From Flavobacteriales bacterium (GTDB lineage: Bacteria > Bacteroidota > Bacteroidia > Flavobacteriales_D > Sanyastnellaceae), in NCBI GenBank assembly GCA_015663855.1, contig DQRJ01000113.1, positions 1 to 21,561 on the forward strand: a DNA stretch of 21,561 bases, written 5' to 3'. Within the stretch, counting starts at the first letter, position 1. The number at the start of each line of letters is the position of its first letter. Position numbers and translations under genes: made by a program. Positions 17,431 to 21,561 of this stretch are shown piece by piece. A model generated the notes under the pieces. The model did no database searches and was not told the DNA's origin. It saw nothing but the letters and a program-made list of their open reading frames with translations.

Positions 17431-18558
17431 ATGCAGTTTTCGGATGTTTTAGGCCAAACCCAACTTTCTTCACGCCTTCGCGACACAGCTCGCTCAGGAC
17501 GGGTCGCTCATGCACAGTTGTTTGATGGGCCTGAAGGTTCAGGAACACTTGCTTTAGCAAGGGCTTTTGCGAAATATCTGCATTGCTCTAATCCCACGAC
17601 AGACGATTCTTGTGGTAGTTGTACTTCATGTCTTGCACATGAAAAGTTACAGCACCCGGATTTACAGTGGGCCTTTCCTTTCTTTAAAAAAGATGGAAGC
17701 ACTCGATCGGTTTCAGATCCATTCCAAATCATGTGGCGTGAATTCATGCTCGAATCTAGCTATGTAGGCATTGAGGATTGGTTAAGTAAAATAGGGGCAG
17801 ATAGAAAACAGCTGTTTGTTTCTGTAGATGAAGCACTTGAAATAAACAGAAAATTAAGTCTTAAGTCATTCCATGGGGGATACAAGATTTTGATTTTTTG
17901 GTTGCCTGAAACTATGAGAGTAGATACAGCAAACAAGATGCTCAAATTGATTGAGGAGCCGACTGAAAAAACGGTAATTTTATTTGTTTCGGAAAAGGCA
18001 AACAGGCTTCTACCCACAATTTTATCCCGTCTTCAAAGAGTTCATATTTCTAGACTATCGGATTCAGACTCAGCCTTAGGGATTTCAAAAATCACGGGAG
18101 TTTCTATAGAAAAAGCCCAAGGATGGGCTCACCTCACTGATGGGAATATCGCTTCTGCAATACGCCTTTCAAAAACCGGTTCGGAAACGTCAGACCTCCA
18201 GCTTTTCTCAACTTGGATGAGAGCGTGTTGGTCTCGTGACGGCGTGGGCATCATGAAGGGGTCAAACGAATTTTCCACCCTGGGTAGAGAAGGTCAAAAA
18301 AAATTCCTAGCCTACGCACTTCACATGGTAAGGCAATGTATTCTAGGGAACTACGGTGTAGAAAAGCTAGTTCGACTTACTGATGTAGAGCAGTCATTTA
18401 TTTCGAAGTTTCAACGGTTTATTCACGAAAAAAACATTGTTTCTCTAAGCGCATTGATTGAGGCAGCTCATAAAGACATAGCTGGAAATGTGAATGCAAA
18501 AGTCATTTTTTTTGATCTAAGTGTACAGGTACACACACTCTTACGAAAAGAGTCTTAA
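17431..18558 (+). CDS. holB: DNA polymerase III subunit delta'
   Basis: Clamp-loader subunit that helps place the beta clamp on DNA. The 375-residue protein begins with the AAA+ fold (FSDVLGQTQL...RVAHAQLFDGPEG). The P-loop region reads GPEGSGTL (33-40), lacking the Lys-Thr/Ser pair, so ATP binding by this subunit is unlikely, as is known for delta'. A zinc module is present with Cys52, Cys61, Cys64 and Cys67. NKMLKLIEEPTEKTVILFV and LPTILSRLQ mark the sensor 1/arginine-finger area. The C-terminal collar domain is helical. It lies 27 nt after the TonB receptor and 55 nt before ricT, the holB-ricT-gldH order seen in Bacteroidota. Confidence 0.93.
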   Translation: MQFSDVLGQTQLSSRLRDTARSGRVAHAQLFDGPEGSGTLALARAFAKYLHCSNPTTDDSCGSCTSCLAHEKLQHPDLQWAFPFFKKDGSTRSVSDPFQIMWREFMLESSYVGIEDWLSKIGADRKQLFVSVDEALEINRKLSLKSFHGGYKILIFWLPETMRVDTANKMLKLIEEPTEKTVILFVSEKANRLLPTILSRLQRVHISRLSDSDSALGISKITGVSIEKAQGWAHLTDGNIASAIRLSKTGSETSDLQLFSTWMRACWSRDGVGIMKGSNEFSTLGREGQKKFLAYALHMVRQCILGNYGVEKLVRLTDVEQSFISKFQRFIHEKNIVSLSALIEAAHKDIAGNVNAKVIFFDLSVQVHTLLRKES

Positions 18559-18613
18559 GAAAGATTTAACATAGCGGAATAGGTGGCTGTGAAAAACGTA
18601 TCTTCGTCCCACG

Positions 18614-19804
18614 ATGGGATGTAGTAGCTGTAGTTCAGGGGCCGATGGCCTACCGAGAGGATGTAAAAACAACGGACGTTGTGGAACGTGTGGTTGTGGG
18701 GGGAAAACTACCTACGATTGGCTCGAAGGCATTGCATTGCCTGAAGGGGTTTCTGCTTTCGATATTGTAGAAGTACGTTTTAAGAACAACAGGAAAGGAT
18801 TCTACAGAAGAAAGTCAACAGAAAGTTATTACGTCGGTGATGTCGTGACTCTTGATTTAAACCCAGGTCTCGACCTAGGTGTTGTATCTCTCACTGGCGA
18901 GTTAGTCCGTACTCAGATGTCCCTGAGGAAAGTTAGAGATGACCACGAAGTAAAGAGAATTCTACATAAGTCCTCGAAAGAGGAGATAGAGGTTTGGCAT
19001 AAAGCGAGACAAAGGGAAGACGATACAAGAACGAAGTCTCGGGAGATATTAAAGCGATTGAAAATCCCGATGAAACTTACAGATGTTGAGTTTCAAGGTG
19101 ATGATAAAAAAGCCACGTTTTATTACATCGCTGACGAGAGAGTAGATTTTCGCGACTTAGTTAGAGAATTAGCTGGGACGTTCAATATTAGAATCGATAT
19201 GCGCCAAATCGGTGCAAGACAGGAAGCTGCTAGAGTAGGGGGAATAGGATCGTGTGGTAGAGAATTGTGTTGTTCTACGTGGTTAACGGATTTTCGTTCA
19301 GTTTCTACCGGTGCAGCGAGATATCAGCAACTCGCTCTTAATCCGGTTAAACTAGCTGGGCAATGTGGGAAGTTGAAGTGTTGTTTAAACTTCGAATTAG
19401 ACCAGTACGTAGAGGCTGTTAATGAATTCCCATCTCCTAACGCAAAAGTTAACACGGTCAAAGGAAAGGCGGTGATTTTTAAAATGGATATTTTTAAGCG
19501 CGTTGTTTATTTCCTCGATTTAGGAGATAAGGGGGGAGGACCACTACCGATACCACTAGACGATGCGAAAAAGATTATCGTTGCGTCTAATAATGGCGAA
19601 AAGATCCGTTCGTTATCTCAATATGCCATACAAGAACTCCCCGACGAAGTTTCGAAAACGTATAGCAATGTTGTAGGTCAAGACGAGCTAACGCGCTTTG
19701 ATGAAAAGAAGAGAAACAAGAAAAGAAATTCTAATCGAGGAGGCGGAAATAGAGGAGGTGGCAGTAGGAATAAAGGTGCTAGAGGGAAGTCAAAGAACGC
19801 ATGA
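18614..19804 (+). CDS. ricT: PSP1-domain protein RicT (YaaT-like)
   Basis: A 396-residue member of the RicT/YaaT family. In Bacillus, RicT works with RicA and RicF as the Y-complex, which carries iron-sulphur clusters and steers RNase Y cleavage of mRNAs. The N-terminus is cysteine-rich (Cys3, 6, 17, 23, 26, 28). The central PSP1 region holds the conserved RQIGARQEAARVGGIG, then GRELCC (Cys214, 219, 220) and CGKLKCC (Cys251, 256, 257), the cysteine sets characteristic of the family. Residues from about 364 on form a strongly basic Arg/Gly/Asn-rich tail with two RGGG repeats. gldH overlaps its stop by 4 nt (ATGA). The role in RNA processing is inferred from the family; partners RicA/RicF are not in the window. 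Confidence 0.9.
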   Translation: MGCSSCSSGADGLPRGCKNNGRCGTCGCGGKTTYDWLEGIALPEGVSAFDIVEVRFKNNRKGFYRRKSTESYYVGDVVTLDLNPGLDLGVVSLTGELVRTQMSLRKVRDDHEVKRILHKSSKEEIEVWHKARQREDDTRTKSREILKRLKIPMKLTDVEFQGDDKKATFYYIADERVDFRDLVRELAGTFNIRIDMRQIGARQEAARVGGIGSCGRELCCSTWLTDFRSVSTGAARYQQLALNPVKLAGQCGKLKCCLNFELDQYVEAVNEFPSPNAKVNTVKGKAVIFKMDIFKRVVYFLDLGDKGGGPLPIPLDDAKKIIVASNNGEKIRSLSQYAIQELPDEVSKTYSNVVGQDELTRFDEKKRNKKRNSNRGGGNRGGGSRNKGARGKSKNA

Positions 19805-20289
19805 GTTCATTTAGTTTGATTGGAGAGAAACTCAGTGCATTTACCGTTTTTTTTTGTATCATTTCTCTTACTTCATGCTATGATTTTCCAATAGTTTCAG
19901 ATTCTAAAGCAATAGATTCGGAAGGTTGGTATTCTGAGGACTCAGTATCTTTTGAGTGGGAAGTAGATAACCTAGATTTGAGATATAATGCCTTTGTTGA
20001 TATTAGGCACACAGGACATTATTCATTTTCTAATTTATACCTCATAACGAATTTAACCTTCCCCAACGGCAAGCAGAAAAGAGATACTATTCACGTTACA
20101 CTTGCCGATGATAGAGGAAATTGGTTTGGGTCTGGTTTAGGAGATCTTGTAGATCATAGAATAGCATTCATTGAGAACAAGGAATTCCCTATTAAGGGGA
20201 CTTATAAGCTTAAAATAGCACAAGGAATGCGTCAAGATCCATTGAAAGCAATAACAGATGTTGGCTTTAGACTGGAGAAAAGCAAATAA
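19801..20289 (+). CDS. gldH: Gliding motility lipoprotein GldH
   Basis: A 162-residue predicted lipoprotein of the GldH family, required in Flavobacterium for gliding motility and connected with type IX secretion function. The signal peptide (1-25) ends in the lipobox LTSC with Cys26 as the lipidated residue, followed by YDF. The body is beta-rich, with VDIRHTGHYSFSNLYL and NRGNWFGSGLGD-like segments characteristic of the family (here DDRGNWFGSGLGD). Maturation would need LspA, encoded upstream as the fusion protein. The ATGA overlap with ricT indicates translational coupling. Identification rests on position after ricT, length, lipobox and the GSGLGD segment. Confidence 0.88.
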   Translation: MSSFSLIGEKLSAFTVFFCIISLTSCYDFPIVSDSKAIDSEGWYSEDSVSFEWEVDNLDLRYNAFVDIRHTGHYSFSNLYLITNLTFPNGKQKRDTIHVTLADDRGNWFGSGLGDLVDHRIAFIENKEFPIKGTYKLKIAQGMRQDPLKAITDVGFRLEKSK

Positions 20290-20296
20290 GTTCTTG

Positions 20297-20304
20297 TATC
20301 TTAG
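20297..20304 (+). promoter_or_regulatory. Weak -7-like element before the M43 protease gene
   Basis: TATCTTAG differs from the TAnnTTTG consensus at one fixed base and lies 33 bases before the ATG at 20337, in the 47-bp gap after gldH. No convincing -33 TTG is found at the right distance, so this is only a candidate. It would let the protease be transcribed separately from ricT-gldH. Confidence 0.25.
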
Positions 20305-20336
20305 CCTCCCGCAAGAAAAACACAACATAGTTCTAG

Positions 20337-21561
20337 ATGTTAAACAGATTTAGATTCCCCCTACTAGCTATCCTAGCTATGAATTTTACATTTTCGGCTT
20401 TTGCTCAAGAAGTGAAGAGATGTGGAATTCACGAAGCAACGATAAGGACATTTGGCCTTACCCCTGAAAGATTACAAAATCAATCAGGTGCTGATGCTCA
20501 GTTAGAGAGAGAGACAGAAGCATATTTAGTTTCAGGATCGGCTGAGAGAGCAGAATTACTTACAATTCCAGTTGTTTTTCATGTAATCCATAATAATGGG
20601 CCTGAGAATATTTCAACGGAGCAAATACATGATGCTCTTGAGGTGGTAAATCGAGATTTCAATGCGTTAAATCTTGACATCGATGAAGTAGTCCCCGCTT
20701 TTTCGCCAATAGTTGGGGACGTCGAAATTCAATTCAAACTTGCTCGTAAAGACCCTAACGGGGTTTGTCATTCTGGGATAAATAGAATAATAAGTGAGAC
20801 AACTTACGTTGGAGACGAAGACATGAAATTGCTAATCCAATGGCCAAGAAATAAATACCTTAATGTTTGGGTGTGTGCTGAAGCGGGTGGTGCTGCTGGA
20901 TATAGTTTGTATCCGGGCTCTGTAAATGGATTCAACGACGCCAATATGGACGGGATTGTGATTCAAGGTTCGTATACGGGCTCTATCGGTACCAGCAATA
21001 ACTACCGCTCAAGAGTTCTTACTCATGAGATAGGGCATTGGTTGAACCTCCGCCATCCATGGGGCAACTCAAACTCGCCAGGTGAGGCAGATAACTGTAA
21101 CCAAGATGATAATGTCTTTGATACGCCTAACACTAAAGGTTGGACTACCTGCAATTTAGAAGGTGAATCGTGCGGGTCTCTAGACAATGTGCAGAATTAT
21201 ATGGACTATGCCTACTGTGGTAAGATGTTTACTATAGGCCAAAAAGCGCGCCTTCGCGCAGCGGCTCTTTCTTCAGTAGCCCAAAGAAATCAACTCACCA
21301 CTCAAAGTAATTTGATTGCGACAGGAGTAGAAGGAGATCCTATTTTGTGCGAAGCAAAGTTTACTACGTCTAAGTTAGTAATATGTACAGGAGATAGTAT
21401 CCTGTTTACAGATGAAAGCTTCCACGATGTAAATAATTGGTATTGGGACTTTGCTGATGGAACGACATTTTCTGGATCTATAGAGGGAGTTCACAACGTG
21501 AGCTATCATACATACAATAACGAAGGTAGTTTTGAAGTCACCTTAACAGCTGGAAACGGAT
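20337..21561 (+). CDS. Secreted M43 (pappalysin-like) metalloprotease with PKD domain, truncated by window end
   Basis: An open frame from the ATG at 20337 to the window edge (408 codons). Residues 1-23 are a signal peptide (LLAILAMNFTFSAFA before Gln24). A catalytic domain of the M43B/pappalysin family follows, with zinc motif HEIGHWLNLRH (His230, Glu231, His234, His240) and the Met-turn NYMDYAYC with Met289. Several cysteines suggest disulphides in an exported protein. From about residue 339 a PKD-like domain begins, with WYWDFADGT and HTYNNEGSFEVTL. Such proteins in Bacteroidota usually continue to a C-terminal type IX secretion sorting domain, which would lie outside the window. Function: extracellular or surface protein degradation, inferred from the family. 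Confidence 0.92.
   Translation, partial: MLNRFRFPLLAILAMNFTFSAFAQEVKRCGIHEATIRTFGLTPERLQNQSGADAQLERETEAYLVSGSAERAELLTIPVVFHVIHNNGPENISTEQIHDALEVVNRDFNALNLDIDEVVPAFSPIVGDVEIQFKLARKDPNGVCHSGINRIISETTYVGDEDMKLLIQWPRNKYLNVWVCAEAGGAAGYSLYPGSVNGFNDANMDGIVIQGSYTGSIGTSNNYRSRVLTHEIGHWLNLRHPWGNSNSPGEADNCNQDDNVFDTPNTKGWTTCNLEGESCGSLDNVQNYMDYAYCGKMFTIGQKARLRAAALSSVAQRNQLTTQSNLIATGVEGDPILCEAKFTTSKLVICTGDSILFTDESFHDVNNWYWDFADGTTFSGSIEGVHNVSYHTYNNEGSFEVTLTAGNG

Noticed and set aside
18521..18553. Two adjacent inverted repeats at the 3' end of holB: GTGTAC-AG-GTACAC and ACTCTT-ACGAA-AAGAGT.
   Set aside because: The second could form a small hairpin, but no T-run follows and it lies within the coding end, so it is not supported as a terminator.

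Overview
The window looks like a chromosomal, housekeeping-rich stretch from a member of the Bacteroidota, most likely a Flavobacteriia-type (probably aquatic) bacterium. Evidence: a gldH gliding-motility lipoprotein gene directly after ricT; an IPExxxVDY-family gene between rnc and pyk; a long IleRS2-type ileS followed by a Bacteroidota-type DksA-like gene and lspA; a TonB-dependent receptor with an N-terminal carboxypeptidase-regulatory-like segment; a secreted M43 protease with a PKD domain; a TAnnTTTG promoter element; and starts that mostly lack a clear Shine-Dalgarno sequence. I see no insertion sequence, phage, CRISPR, tRNA or rRNA, and no gene-free stretch over 300 bases.

Layout. Positions 1-1076 (minus strand) hold a nearly complete mannose-1-phosphate guanylyltransferase gene. 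All other genes are on the plus strand. 1239-3413: MlaE-like permease, MlaF-like ATPase and a nitroreductase-fold protein carrying the iodotyrosine-deiodinase active-site residues. 3588-7786: acpP, fabF, rnc, a small IPExxxVDY-family gene and pyk (fatty acid synthesis, RNA processing, end of glycolysis), with a candidate promoter just before acpP. 7840-14957: ileS, a dksA/traR-family gene, a single reading frame that fuses lipoprotein signal peptidase (LspA) to the isoprenoid enzyme IspG, and recO. 14959-20289: TonB-dependent receptor, holB, ricT and gldH. 20337 to the window end: an M43-family metalloprotease, cut off by the window edge.

Functionally, the window combines lipid and envelope biogenesis (ManC, MlaE/F-like, AcpP/FabF, LspA, GldH), isoprenoid synthesis (IspG), translation and RNA metabolism (IleS, RNase III, RicT), DNA replication and repair (HolB, RecO) and nutrient uptake or secretion (TonB receptor, M43 protease). 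Tight spacing and start/stop overlaps suggest several translationally coupled operons.

The most notable points are: (1) the in-frame LspA-IspG fusion with no internal start codon in its linker; (2) an IleRS with the altered GxHH form of the HIGH signature, reported for mupirocin hyper-resistant IleRS2 enzymes; (3) a pyruvate kinase with the Leu/Gln/Lys/Val signature of K+-independent enzymes; (4) an iodotyrosine-deiodinase-like dehalogenase candidate. I did not find an obviously new multi-gene defence or mobile system here.
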